Part shown: piece after piece, positions 33,244 through 44,399 of the stretch
How positions within the stretch are numbered: the stretch's first letter is position 1
Layout: each line of letters begins with the position of its first letter
From: Undaria pinnatifida
Lineage: Eukaryota; Sar; Phaeophyceae; Laminariales; Alariaceae
Length of the DNA stretch: 64,000 bases
Assembly (NCBI GenBank): GCA_012845835.1
Contig: JABAKD010000002.1
Span: 23,230,518 to 23,294,517, forward strand
Direction: 5' to 3'
Translations under genes and position numbers: made by a program
Notes under the pieces: model-generated
Told to the model about the DNA's origin: nothing
Databases searched by the model: none
Seen by the model: the letters and a program-made list of their open reading frames with translations, nothing else

Positions 33244-33307
33244 TCCTTAACAAATGGCGTCGTCAACAGACCATGGCTTTTTGGGTCGTGAGTTCGAATC
33301 CCACCAT
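33244..33307 (+). repeat. tRNA-like SINE fragment, target of a TRIM
   Basis: ATGGCGTCGTCAACAGACC is followed about 25 bp later by GTGAGTTCGAATCCCACC, an A-box/B-box-like pair as in tRNA-derived SINEs. The TRIM at 33308-34376 is inserted just after the B box, and CCAT is repeated beyond the TRIM. Confidence 0.5.
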
Positions 33308-34376
33308 TGTTATGGTATTCCCCTGGGAGAGCCTAACAAGGCGTAAGATGTGGAGTACGGCTGGATATAAAAAGGTTTCACATGCCTTTGAAGGCATGTG
33401 CGTATAGGAAAAAGGGAATGGTGGTTTTGCCTCGCGTAATTGCACGCTATTCAGTTCGTCCATGGCGTGTGTGGAACTAGTACAAAAGCTTATGTAATAC
33501 AAATGAGTGACCAACGCGGAACCTGCCTAGTAGAGAAACCTGCAAAGGGCGGCCTGTGTTTGTAACAGCCCCATAATCTTGTTATACATGGCGTCGACGG
33601 CAGGACATCAACGTCGCCCCCGCAGGTGGGGCACGATGTCCATTCCGCGCGCGCGAGTTGGGCTTCGTACGAAGCGAGTTCTGGTACGTTTTTGCGACCG
33701 CTTGGGTTTTTGCTCGCGAGGTCTTTGATTCTTCCGCCTTTGACCCCAGCGCTTTCGCACTTTGTTTTTGTTTCTATTTTTCTACATAGTTCCAGTTTTC
33801 CCTTTTCTCCGGCCCCTTTTCCCTCGCTAATGTGCGGAAAGTGATAGCTCTCGCGCCTATCGATCCCGCCATTCGTTGGAGTGTTCTGTACCTTTTTCCT
33901 CGTCTTGCGTTCTTTGTTTGAGGTTTTCTGTTGTAGCATTTTCCCTGAGGCTCCGTAGCCTCGCAGAGTAGAGGTGTGGGAGTAGGTTGTGAAGAGCCGC
34001 ATCTTCGAGTCATGTTCTAGACCATGGAACCGGTGCCTCCCCGAATCTTATATATTTCTGCATATACGGCTCATCAGGGTAGGCTAGTGTTATGGTATTC
34101 CCCTGGGAGCCTAGAAAGGCCTATTATATGGGATACGGCTAGATATAAAGGGTTTTACATGCCTTTGAAGGCATGTGCGTATAGGAAAAAGGGGATGGTG
34201 CTTTTGCCTCGCGGAATTGCACGTTATTCAGTTCGTCCGTGGCGTGCGTGGAACTGATACAAGAGCTTATCTAGTAGTACAGGTAAGTGACCAACGTGGA
34301 ACCTGCCTGGTAGAGAAACCTGCAAATGGTGGCCTGTGTCTGTAACAGCCCCATAGCATCATTATACCATTCACAA
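33308..34376 (+). mobile_element. TRIM element, family B (complete)
   Basis: The 5' LTR is 33308-33588 and the 3' LTR 34088-34376, both starting TGTTATGGTATTCCCCTGGG. The 5' LTR ends GTTATACA, followed at once by the primer site TGGCGTCGACGGCAGGAC. The flanking 4-bp duplication is CCAT (33304-33307, 34377-34380). Each LTR contains a perfect palindrome (ACATGCCTTT/GAAGGCATGT). The internal domain is about 500 bp, encodes no protein I recognise, and shares its 3' half with family A (AGAGGTGTGGGAGT, GAGCCGCATCTTCGA, CATCAGGGTRGGCTAG) although the LTRs differ. It must use enzymes from another element. Confidence 0.85.
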
Positions 34377-34380
34377 TAAT

Positions 34381-36059
34381 AAACGGTTACGACTTTCCCC
34401 GTTTCGAACTTGAAAAATCCTCTCCCCGGTATACCCAGGAAATGAAACCGCTTGGATATTGACACGTCTAATCGACAATCTGTATGCCCGGCGTAGGGTG
34501 GCTCACGGGGGGATTGCTCTCGGTACCCGACGAGAGACCATCAGGCGGAGGAGAAAATAAGAAGATAGAATATATATTAAAGTACCGGAGTCCCGGAGGC
34601 CACTCTGAGCATGCACACCCGGAGAAAACAAAATAGTAGACTGAGTAACAACAGTAGCACTACTAGTACACTGCGCCAAAGGGGGCTCAACTCGAACATA
34701 TCGAAGATTGGGACCGCAAATCATATCAATAGTTCTACTCTACCATCTCCATAGATTCTATGCAGTCATACACATCATACATCTGACTTGTGCGCAGGCA
34801 TAAACCAACACATAAACCAGCATTCCCCCTGCCTGTGTGCACGTCATGATAACGTTCATCTAAAGCGCACCATCCGAACCTTGCCTATTCAAAACAAGGT
34901 ACACGCCTCCAATATCCTATTTCAATTTCAAAACAATACTGCCTCCGCTCCAAAAACATGAATATTGACATCCAACGCCGTAGCTAGCGGAATAGAACCG
35001 CAGTAATCGTAACGGAAATCGCTGATAAGAATATGGGCGATCAAGAGTGCAGTAGGACTAGTCCGTGTAAGACCAGGAACAAAAACTCTCGATTGTGGTT
35101 CAATAAATCAAGCCTAAGATTACCACAAAACCACCTATATTTTATCTCAAATTATCATACTCCCAAGCCTTCGATCGAGCAAATTCAACGCTGAAATCAA
35201 GATAAAAAATACCAGGTATCAAATTTCGTCTTCCACTACTACTCAAAAACACCAATACTGTTCCCCCAAATTAATATGCTTCCAAACCTTCGATCAAGCA
35301 AAAATCTGGTGTTAATATAGATACTCCCGTTTTCAACATGCCCCAGGCAAAATTAAAAATAGTATAACAATAAGTATCAACGCAGACCCGAGTTTGGTTC
35401 TCGGACATTGATACGAGCAAATAGTCAATTCTACATTCCTCCTGCTCGTGACAACTGCCACGTTAATGCTCACGCCATCCTACGTTCCTGCAAACTCAGA
35501 AGTACCATCGTCAAATTAAAAAAAATGTAAGAGCATCGCCTTCAACTATTATTTCATGACCCAAAATATGAGCTAAGGTATAACTTCCCCACTCCGGATT
35601 CAAACTCCCCCACTCCGGAGTCACGCCACATTTTGTCCAACCAGTTCCGCTCTGGTTTAGTCCATACCAAGCTCTCATCACGCGTTGGTATTACAGGACA
35701 CTTTGATTCGGACATCATGTGCTCTTTCAACTAACTATGGAAGCCAGCACTCGTCATACCTACCTACTCTCCCTGTTCAATCAAATAAATCAAGCATCCT
35801 GCCAGCTCGACCTCCAATTCATATCACCAGCACAATCCTATCATCCACTATTGTTGCCCAGAAAATATGTCAATAAATTACGATGCTCATTCGTACCTGG
35901 TACCACAGGAACTGTATTAATGCAGGCATAACACCAGGCAAGGTTGAAAAATCAGTTGTGTGTTCAAAACGAAACCACCCTATCCATCACCTTTGGTTGT
36001 TGCAACAAAAAAAATGAAGTACGGATTCATATTAATACCAGGTATATATAGCTTACGTG
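34381..36059. other. AT-rich stretch without recognised gene
   Basis: No convincing coding or mobile feature was found. Some words recur at low similarity (CAAGCCTTCGATCGAGC near 35164 and CAAACCTTCGATCAAGC near 35283), suggesting an old duplication of about 120 bp. TACCWGGTA motifs occur at about 35208, 35897 and 36036. Confidence 0.35.
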
Positions 36060-36078
36060 CACAAATTGCCCCCCCTTT

Positions 36079-36109
<31 letters not shown>

Positions 36110-36465
36110 AAACCCGCTCGCTTTTGATCAAAACCAGGCCCCCACGTCCTTCAAAACTCCGCCCCCCCCCCTTACCGGTTATTCGACTTACAAGATTCAC
36201 TTGATAAAAGGATACATTTCCCTCCACAGCTGTCAGATTTTGTCCCCCTCAGAAACGGGTTTTATAGTTTCCGCGCACAGACTGACTAAAATCACCCTGT
36301 TGACCCTGATAGCTACACTGTAGTTGTAAGGGGAGTCGCCGACCTATATCCTTAATGAGGACACACAACTCGTAATGCGCGCGATCGGAGTATCACACAC
36401 AGCTTGCAAAGATGAGTTTCGACGAAATCTTCGATCTCACAGCTGGAGTGTATTTTCATTTTTTA
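36060..36465 (+). repeat. R1 repeat copy with long poly(C) tract
   Basis: The order is GCACAAATTGCC, a C run (about 36078-36107), CCAAACCCGCTCGCTTT, a second shorter C run, CCGGTTATTCGACTTACA, CAGCTGTCAGATTTTGTCCC, GGGGAGTCGCCGACCTATAT and CACAGCTGGAGTGTATTTT. It is nearly identical to 63422-63745 and to the reverse complement of 55720-56100. Confidence 0.85.
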
Positions 36466-37130
36466 TAATAATATCATATCGTATGTGAACTTTTCCCGGC
36501 CAGCCAAGAAAATATTCACCACCACGGCCACGTACCACAGGTACCATCTATCAATATAGGTTGGCGGAAGATACCACTGCATTATGGTGCGATCATTCGA
36601 CTTCATATTAGGTGCTACTGCTGCTTTAAGGAAGGATATTCGATTTATATCGGAAAGGCATCTACGCTACATTGTCGGAGGGCAATAATAATAAATAATA
36701 TTAATATTGATAGCATAGACCGCTAATACACCAAACAATATCATGATATCTTCCAACGACCAGGATCAAAAGTCATGCTTTCGACAGTAACCATTTTTCC
36801 TCAACTCTTTGGAACTGTGAGGGAAAAATGTAAGAATGTCGGAACAGTCTGGAGTTTGGCGGAACGAAGAGGAAATATCGGAGATCCGGGTAGCATAGGG
36901 GGGGGTGGTTCCAGGGGGAGGGATAGCAAAAATAGGAGGACCTCAGGAGCAACAACGTAGCACAGCAGCAGCACACCAGCAGCGAGTAGCTGACACAACG
37001 CACGGTAGAGGAAGAAGGGAGTAGCGCCCACGCGGCAGCGACAGCAGCAGCAGTAGCAGTAGGGAGAAGACGTCGGCAGGAGTATAGGGGAGAGAGGTGG
37101 CACGGGGAGACACCAATCGCAATCTGAATC

Positions 37131-39155
37131 ATGGCTGGGAGGGAGGTGTACGAGGACATGTCATCATCACAGGAACGGGAAGCAGGTTTCCAGGTGAAGA
37201 TCAGGAAGCTGCGGAAGGAGCTGGAAGAGACGGAGTGCATGCGGAAAGAAGAGCTGGAGAGGAGGGAGGAAGCAAGGAGATCGAAGGGGAGCGACGAGCA
37301 CGTGCGGGAGATACGGAAGCCGGGGGACCAAACAGCAGGCGCCGACAAGGAGGGTAACGGTGAGAACCAACGTCAGGAAGAACTGGGAAGGGAGAGAGAT
37401 GAGAGTGAGAGTAAAAGGGCTTAAGAGAGGTGGAAGGCAATATTTGAGAGCGAGGTCGAAAAGGAGGTTGGTAGACGGGTGCGCGCGAGAGACACGAGTA
37501 AGGACATGACCGAAATGGATGAACCTGCGAGTAACCCACAACAGCAGGAGCAGCACAAAGAGCCGAGGAGGCAAGACCGGCACCACCAGCCGGAGGGACG
37601 GAGAAACAGGGGCCACCCCTGCAAACGCAGGGGGGTTTCACATGACACGGAGGCCGGGGAGGCTAGGGGAAGAACGGGACAAATGTTACTCTCAAAGAAT
37701 GCCGCCGAACGACGAAGCCAAAGCCAAGAGGTCGGGAGATGGGAAGCAGGAGGCAGGGGCCCGCAAATAGAACCCACAGCTGAGGACGGCTACTGGAGGC
37801 AGATGGGACAGGAACACGGAGAAGGGTGGGAAGGAAGGGGTGGAGGTCCGATCACAGAACCTTCAGCCGAGGGCGGATATTGGGGAGGCAGGAGGGGAGG
37901 ACCAGAACATGGAGGGTGGATACAGGGGGGAAAAGGGAAACGCCAGCACAGGGATAGGGCAGCAGAAGAAGATTGGTGGTTTAGTGACGAAAAGGGTAGA
38001 GGAGCATGGACGAGGCAAATGGCCGAAGACGGCTACTGGGGGACGACGAGAGGAAGGGCTAATGAGAAGCGAGGATGGGAGGACAAGGAGGTGGCACCGG
38101 GGTGGGGAAGGCGAGAAAGGTTTGGGGGTGAAGGGTGGAAGCGGGGCGAAACGGGAGCGGACGGGGGTCCAGGGCCCAGCAGTTACTTCAGGGAGCCGGA
38201 GCCGTCGTCATGGGCGCAGATGATGGACATGGGGATGGTCATGTGGGGGGTAATCAGGGCAGACGGGGGAGTACCACCATGGGGTTCGGTGAAGGAACGG
38301 GCGATGTCATCGTTGTGTAGTGAGCGGTTCTTTATGAACAGGAAAGGAGAGGGGGACCTGATGCGTTTTTCCGACCTAGACATGACCATGTATTCGAGGG
38401 CAGAGAAGTCGGGGAAGCGCCGGAGTGAGGGGGGGACAGCCCTGCCAGACAGGGTGGAGGCTACTCTGGGGGTGATTCTGAACATGGCGAGGTTAGCGAC
38501 GGACGGGCACACGAAGATGGGGCGGGATGCGTTGGGAAGGGTGGAGAGTCAATGGGGGAAACCATTCCGCAGCGTAAAGGAAGGGGTAAATCATTTTTTC
38601 GTGACGAACAGGAGGGTGGTAGAGTCGGAGTACTTCCAGGATGAGTTCGTGACGCGATTCAATATGGACCTAGCGGAGTTGGGGGAAGAGGTGCGGACGC
38701 AAGCGCTGAGGCTGAAGCGGAGGGGGAACACGTGGCCGACGGCAGAAGAGGCCGGGCCCCTACCAGTCCCGGAGTTTAAAGCAACGCGGGCGTGGCTGGA
38801 TGTGGCGCCGCTGTACATGAGGGGGGGGGGTGAGTGGAGGGTTGGGGGAGGAAGAAAAAGGGGGGGGGGAGGGTACGAAGAGGGACACCGGCGGGGGGAA
38901 GCGGGGCGGGGCGAGAGGGGTGCAGGGGGAGAACGCAAGGGCGAAGAAAGGAAGGAGGGGGGGGGGAACAGGGAGTGTTTCTTCTCTAGGAGCGGCAAGC
39001 CTTGTCCGTACATGGAAAAGTGGGGGGACTGCAAGTTCGAGCACAAGGTCGAGAAGGGTGGAAAAGACGAGCGAGCGGGGGGGGGAAGGGGCGAGAAGCG
39101 AGCAGCCCCGGGGGGGGACGGGGCGGGGGAGAAGAAGGGTAAGAAGGACGAATGA
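37131..39155 (+). pseudogene. DIRS-like Gag with CCCH finger (one internal stop)
   Basis: The frame starts MAGREVYEDMSSSQEREAGF with a charged coiled-coil-like segment. It meets TAA at 37422-37424 and stays open in the same frame to 39155. The middle repeats a motif of the type AEDGYWG or AEGGYWG at least four times within Gly/Arg-rich sequence. A folded-looking part follows (LMRFSDLDMTMYSRAEK, ATLGVILNMARLATDGHTK, NHFFVTNRRVVESEYFQDEF). Near the end C-x8-C-x8-C-x3-H (ECFFSRSGKPC, CKFEH) looks like a CCCH zinc finger instead of the CCHC knuckle of LTR elements. Confidence 0.7.
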
Positions 39156-39350
39156 AGGTACGGGCCCTGCCAGAGCGCAGGGCCAGCCACGGAAGAACGC
39201 GGACCGGGGGGCGAAGGCAAGCACAGAGAGCGCCACCGGGCGGACCAGAAAGGCTGGGAGACTAACATCGCGCGGGGGCCGACACCGGGGTCGGTCAGAC
39301 CAACCAAGTCAGGTGAAAAAAATAAGGGGCTCGAAGGGGGGGAGGAAGTA

Positions 39351-40720
39351 GTGGGGGGAAACCAGAGGGGAACAGGAACAGAAAAAGGAAAAATACGGGA
39401 TGGAAAGGGAAAGGCAGTAGGTGACGCAGGGGATAAAGGAACACGGGGGATAGGGTGCGTGAGAGGAAGGGGGGAAGGAGGGTACGGGGGAAGAACCGGA
39501 CAGGAACAGGAAGGAGAAGCTAGTGGTATCGGGGCGGGAACGTCGCGAATAAGAAGTACAGAACTGGGAAAAGGGGGGAGCGACGGCGACCAGACCGCGA
39601 GCTCAAATAAACGGGGGGTGCGCGGGGAAGGGGCCGTGAAAAGGGGGGGGGGGGGGGGGGTGTACGGCAACGGGACCATACACGACCCGGCCGGGGGGGA
39701 GTACGGCAACGGGGCCGAGCAAGGAAAAAAGGGGGGTGTGTGCGGCAACGGGGCCGCACACAATCAAGTCGGGAACGAACGTGGCGGCGGGGCCGCGCAG
39801 GGCGACGGCGGCCAGGCCGCGGGTTCGAACGATTGGGGGGTGCGAGGCAAAGGGGCCACGCAAAAATCGTGTGGGGGGGTGTGCGGTAATGGGACCGTAC
39901 ACGACCCGGCCTGGAGGAAGCGCGGCAACGGGGCCGCGCAAATAAAGGGTGCGTGTGTGTGCAGCGAAGGGGCTGCACACGACGATCAGGCCGGGGGGGG
40001 ACGCGGAAACGGGGCCGCGCAGAGCGACGGCGGTGAGGCCGCGGGCTCGAACAAACGGGGGGTGCGAGGCAAAGGGGCCGCGCAAAAAAAGGGGGGGGGG
40101 GGGTGTACGGCAACGGGGCCGTACACGACCCAGCCGGGGGGGAGCACGGCAACGGGGCCGCGCAAAGAAAACGGGAGGTTGTGGGCGGCAACGGGGCCGC
40201 ACACAATCTGGTCGGGAACAAACGTGGCGACGGGGCCGCGCAGGGCGACGGCGGCCAGGCCGCGGGTTCTAACAAATGGGGGGTGCGAGGCAAAGGGGCC
40301 ACGCAAAAGGTGTGTGTGGGGGTGTGCGGTAACGGGACCGTACACGACCCGGCCTGGGGGAAGCGCGGCAACGGGGCCGCGCAAATAAAAGGGGTGTGCG
40401 TGTGCAGCAACGGGGCTGCACACGGCCAGGCCGGGGGGGTACGCGGCAACGGGGCCGCGAAAAGAAAGGGGGCGGGAGTGGGCGGCGATGGGGCCGTACA
40501 CGACCAAGGGGGGGGGGAACGTGGCAACGGGGCCGCGCGGGGAAAAGGGGGGGGGGGGGGGCGGCAACGGGGCCGTACAAAACCAGGTGGGAGGGGAGCG
40601 CGGCGACGGGGCTGCGAAACGGAAAAGGGGGGGAGCGAGCGACAAGGGGGCCGGACACGCCCAGGAACGGGGAGCCTTCGGCAACGGGGCCGGAGGAGCG
40701 GGGCGTAGAGAAGGATTTAC
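39351..40720 (+). repeat. GC-rich hairpin array between Gag and RT
   Basis: About twenty copies of a short hairpin share the core GGC-AACGGG-GCC with variable flanks that stay complementary. Examples: TGTGTGCGGC/GCCGCACACA at 39737-39762, TGTACGGC/GCCGTACA at 40104-40125, GTGTGCAGC/GCTGCACAC at 39957-39980, and GCGCGGC/GCCGCGC many times. A 443-bp higher-order unit is repeated (39661 and 40104). In the open frame (39351-40388, later shifted) each hairpin encodes a GNGA-like peptide (CGNGAAH, YGNGAVH, RGNGAAQ). Whether it is protein-coding or structural is not settled. Confidence 0.8.
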
Positions 40721-42991
40721 CCACGGGAAGGGAGGGACAGAGCGTAGCCACGGGGCGGCGCACGAGTACAAGGGCGAGGAACGGGAGACGGTCCTAAGGT
40801 GGAGGAGCGCAATGGGGCGCCTGGGGAAGACAGGGGAAGACGCAGTCGAAAGAGATCGCCTGCTGGAGGTCGTGGCTAGGTTGGGAGAGGAGATGCTACT
40901 AAGGAAAGGAGGGGACGTAGGGAAGGTGGTGTGGGCGTTAGGTGGGGAGCTGCTCGCGCCACATATTGACGTAGAGCGCGTGAAGAAATTCTTCGGGGAA
41001 CGACACAAGGTCGACCAGTTTGCACTGCTGGAACAGATAGCGAGGGTAGGCGTGCCGGTGGATGTGGGACCCGGAGGTAATCTCGAGCGGGAACTGGCAT
41101 ACGGGAACCATAGCAGCGCCAAAAAATATATGGCCGACGTGTGGGAGAATGCAGTGGAAGACGTCAAGAAAGGGAGAGCGATCGTGATGCCGGTGAGAGT
41201 AGCGCGGAGCGTGCGAGGTTTGCGGATCAATCCCGTGGGGGTAGTAGAAGAAAAAGGTAAGAGGAGGATAGTCCATGATTCGACGTTCAGCAGCGAACCG
41301 GAGCAACCCGGGGGGCGGGGGCGGCCGGTTAATGAGACGACGGACTGGGACCAGATTCCAGAATGCCACCTGGCGGGCGTGATGGGCCAAATTATCAAGA
41401 GGGTGTTGGGGCTGCGGAACAAATTCGGGACAGGTAAAAGGATCCTGATACAAAAAATGGACGTGAAGAGTGCCTTTCGACAGGTGGGAGTGGATCCAGC
41501 AGGGGCAGCAAACTTCGGGTACGTGCTGGGAGGGTATTTGTTTATCGACTTGCGGTTGCAGTTCGGATGGAGGGGGAGCCCAGGGTGGTGGGGTGTGATC
41601 GCCAGCGCGATCCAGCAGGCACAGAGGCAGACGACAAGAGCATCGGCGACGATCCTAGCTGCTGGCAAGGAGGCCACAGCGCATGTCCAAGTCGCGGGCC
41701 ATACGGGAGTAGCGGTGGAGCCGCTGCCGCGGGGCTGCATAGTCGCGGAGGCGGAAGGGGGAGGGGAGGAGGACCCAGCGTGGGTGGTTTTTTCATGGAT
41801 GATGCGGTTTCGGTGGAGGTGCAGTGGGAAGCAGGCGGGGGAAGGTGTTTAGTGCTGTCGCAGGCACTGGCGTCGAATCACCACCAAGCGATGGGGGAGA
41901 GGGCAGTGGGAGAGGAGCCTCTGCTGTCACATAAAAAGGTGACAGATTGGGCCCCCCGGCAGGAGGTACTGGGTTTTGACTTAGACACGGAGAGAATGAC
42001 GATATCCTTGCCGTGAAGGAAGATCACGGAGCTACGGGAGATGCTCCAGGAGTGGCCCGAGGAGAGGAGCAAGGCGACGGTACGGGAGGTCCTCGTGCTG
42101 GCAGGCAAACTGCACCACGTGGCGTACGTGATTAGACCAGGGCGGTATTTCGTGCGGCGGCTTCTGCAGCTGAGCAAGCTGCATCTGAATGGGCAGGAAA
42201 AAAGGGGGGGGGGGGGGGGGGCATGGGGAAAGGACAGGAAGAAGGCAGAGGCAAGGAGGGTGGTATATCTGACGGAAGAGTTCATGGCGGACGTGGAATG
42301 GTGGAGATGGTGCCTGACGGAGGGCTTGGCCGGGCGGGGGGAAGAGTTGGCGGCACCGTTCTTCCGGTTCGTGAACCAGCCTCATAAAAGGACCTGGTTT
42401 TCCGACGCATCATTCGAGGCAGTAGGGGGGCTATGCTTGGAAACGGGGGTGTACTGGAGGTACAACCTGACCGGGGAAGAGAGAGCGAGGACAGTCAGGA
42501 GCAGGAGAAGGGAGCACGTGAACAGGCTGTCCATCAATGTTCTGGAGCTGCTCGGGATGGTGATGACGACCTTCGTGATGATTGTGATCAGGAAGGATAG
42601 GCCGGGGAGGGTGGGAGAGCCAGTACTGATGAGGGGGGATAGCTCGTCGGCGGTTCAGTGGGTGAAGAATTGCAAGGGGGGAAAAGGGGAAGTGAGATCG
42701 GGAGGGATGATGAGAATTTTGGGGGTGTTGGAGCAGATTGGGGGGTGGTGCTTCCAGGCGAAGCACGTGCGGGGGGTGGAGAACGGGTTAGCAGACGGGA
42801 TAACGAGGTGGAAGGAAGACGAAATCCAATCGAGGCTGACCAAAGAATGCCCTGCCGTCCCGTGGCAGGCCCAGGAGCTTGGACCGAAAGGAGAGGGGAT
42901 GTGTTCGGAGTTTTTGCACGCGGCTACGGACTTGGGCGGGTTGCGAAGTCGACTAGAAAGACTTATGCGCAAGGTTGGAGAATGTGGGTGA
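40720..42991 (+). pseudogene. DIRS-like reverse transcriptase and RNase H
   Basis: RT motifs in order: RIVHDSTFS, ILIQKMDVKSAFRQVGVD (catalytic Asp near 41458), LRLQFGWRGSPGWWGVIAS, then FFMDDAVSV at 41792-41803. The last lies in another frame because the T run at 41787-41793 is one base out of register. An in-frame TGA at 42014-42016 interrupts TISLP-RKITELREML. RNase H follows: WFSDASFEAVGG, SINVLELLGM, LMRGDSSSAVQWV, ENGLADGITRW, giving the Asp-Glu-Asp-Asp set. Apart from the frameshift and the stop the domains look complete, so decay is recent or partly a sequencing effect in homopolymers. Confidence 0.85.
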
Positions 42992-44070
42992 GTTGGAGGA
43001 CGATGAGGGGAAAAGGGAACTGGTTAGGGAAGGAACTGGACGAGTGGGAGCTGGTGGAGGAGCTGACAGAATTCATGGCCTACTGCTGCGCGGAAAGGAA
43101 GAATAAGGAGGCGACAGTGGCAGGGAAGCTGATGGCGGTTAACTTTTATCACGAGCAGTGGGGGGGGCTGTCTCTGCCGCTGCAGCACTTCAGGATTCAG
43201 GCAGTGAAGAAAGGAATCAGGAGGGCGCATGCGGAGGCGGGGAACCAGGCACGGGTAAGGAGGCCGCTGACGTGGGAGATGATCAGAGTGATGGAGGAGA
43301 GTATCGGCGCGTGGGGGGTAGGGGGGAGGATCGTGTGGATCGGGCTGGCACTGACGTATCAGATGCTGCTGAGGGCTTCGGAACTATTCGCGGAGGAAGG
43401 AGGAAAGGTGCATGAAGTTTACTGCTTGAGGAGGGGGGATGTGGCTTTCTTCGAGAAAGGGGTGCAGCTGGGACCGGGAGGGAAGGAAGCCGCGGATATG
43501 GTGGAGATCCGTTTCAAGGGGGGGAAAGGAGACCAGGGGAGAAAAGGCGCGGTAGCCGTGAGAACAAAAGGTCCGGGGGGGGTCGGGGGGAGGATGGAAG
43601 GGAACGTAGTGGACCTGATGGCGGAGCTAGTAGGCTACTACGGGGAGACGGTTCCGGGGGGGGAAAACGCCCCGCTGATGACCTACAGCAGCGGGGGAAG
43701 ATGGAAGGTATGGACGAAAGGGCAAGCGACGTTTTGCTTAAGGAGCGGGCTGGAGAGAGTGGCGAGGAAATGGAAGAAGCAAGGGAAGGGGGCAGTGGGA
43801 GAGCTGGTTCCAGAGGAATTCGCGCTGCATTCCGGAAGAATAGGGGGAGCGACAAGGCTGGCGGAGATGGGAGCACAGCCGTGGGTGATCCAGAGAGAAG
43901 GAAGGTGGGCGTCGCAGGCATTCATGGGGTACGTGAGATCGAATATGGAAGACCCCCTTTGGGTGTCAAGAATTTTGGTAGGGAGGTCAGGAGCGCCGGG
44001 CAGACAGCCGGGGCAAGGGACGAGATGGGGGGGGGGGGGGGGAAGGGGGGGGGGAAGGGGGCGAAGGTAG
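42658..44070 (+). CDS. Tyrosine recombinase of the DIRS-like element
   Basis: This is an open frame of 470 aa that overlaps the RNase H end in another frame. The first Met is used as the outer limit; the real start may be later, since the N-terminal 80 residues are the shadow of RNase H. The core begins RVAKSTRKTYAQGWRMWVSW (the SAM-like DNA-binding part). The catalytic set follows: Arg in QMLLRASELFAEE, His-x-x-Arg in LHSGRIGGATRLAEMG, Trp in REGRWASQAF and the nucleophile Tyr in FMGYVRSN. In DIRS elements this enzyme integrates a circular DNA copy without target duplication. It ends in a Gly/Arg-rich tail. Confidence 0.85.
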   Translation: MGEELQGGKRGSEIGRDDENFGGVGADWGVVLPGEARAGGGERVSRRDNEVEGRRNPIEADQRMPCRPVAGPGAWTERRGDVFGVFARGYGLGRVAKSTRKTYAQGWRMWVSWRTMRGKGNWLGKELDEWELVEELTEFMAYCCAERKNKEATVAGKLMAVNFYHEQWGGLSLPLQHFRIQAVKKGIRRAHAEAGNQARVRRPLTWEMIRVMEESIGAWGVGGRIVWIGLALTYQMLLRASELFAEEGGKVHEVYCLRRGDVAFFEKGVQLGPGGKEAADMVEIRFKGGKGDQGRKGAVAVRTKGPGGVGGRMEGNVVDLMAELVGYYGETVPGGENAPLMTYSSGGRWKVWTKGQATFCLRSGLERVARKWKKQGKGAVGELVPEEFALHSGRIGGATRLAEMGAQPWVIQREGRWASQAFMGYVRSNMEDPLWVSRILVGRSGAPGRQPGQGTRWGGGGGRGGGRGRR

Positions 44071-44082
44071 AATAGGGTAGAG

Positions 44083-44399
44083 ACCGGTCGCCCCGGTGGC
44101 GTATCAGGTTATCCTCGAGCCTGGTATAGGTCAGTTTCGTGAGTTCGAGCCCCGCCGAGTGCATACTCGTATAAATTCGTTGGGACTTTTTCTTGTGGAC
44201 AAATTGACTTGCGGAAAGCGCGAGAGCGTGAGTTAGCAACATTCGATGAACAATCGACGAGCAGTGGGATTGCTGAACCCTATGCGCGATAAAAATTGAA
44301 GGCAAGAACCGGGGAGGAGAAGGGATGACACCTGTGACCACGGCTTGTCCAGAAGCTGGAAAGTGAAAGTGTGCAAAAAAAAAAAAAAAAAAAAAAAAA
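44083..44399 (+). mobile_element. tRNA-derived SINE with poly(A) tail
   Basis: The head CCGGTCGCCCCGGTGGCGTA has an A-box-like TGGCGTATCAGG and a B box GAGTTCGAGCCCC, the polymerase III promoter pair. A body of about 210 bp with AAATTGACTTGCGGAAAG and CCTATGCGCGATAAAAATTG follows, ending in 25 A. A second copy lies on the minus strand at 54619-54953. Confidence 0.85.

Larger units (their letters stand above)
37131..44070 (+). mobile_element. DIRS-like tyrosine-recombinase retrotransposon
   Basis: The order Gag, RT, RNase H, tyrosine recombinase with no integrase or protease is that of the DIRS order. The recombinase ORF overlaps the RNase H end. No adenine-methyltransferase domain is seen between RNase H and recombinase. 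The Gag has one in-frame stop, the RT has a 1-nt frameshift at its FMDD motif and one in-frame TGA, and the recombinase is open. I could not define the terminal repeats; the element probably begins left of 37131 and ends before the SINE at 44083. Confidence 0.8.

Noticed and set aside
38591-41740. Long minus-strand Pro-rich open frames opposite the DIRS-like element
   Set aside because: They are antisense shadows of GC-rich Gly/Arg-coding sequence and contain no domain.
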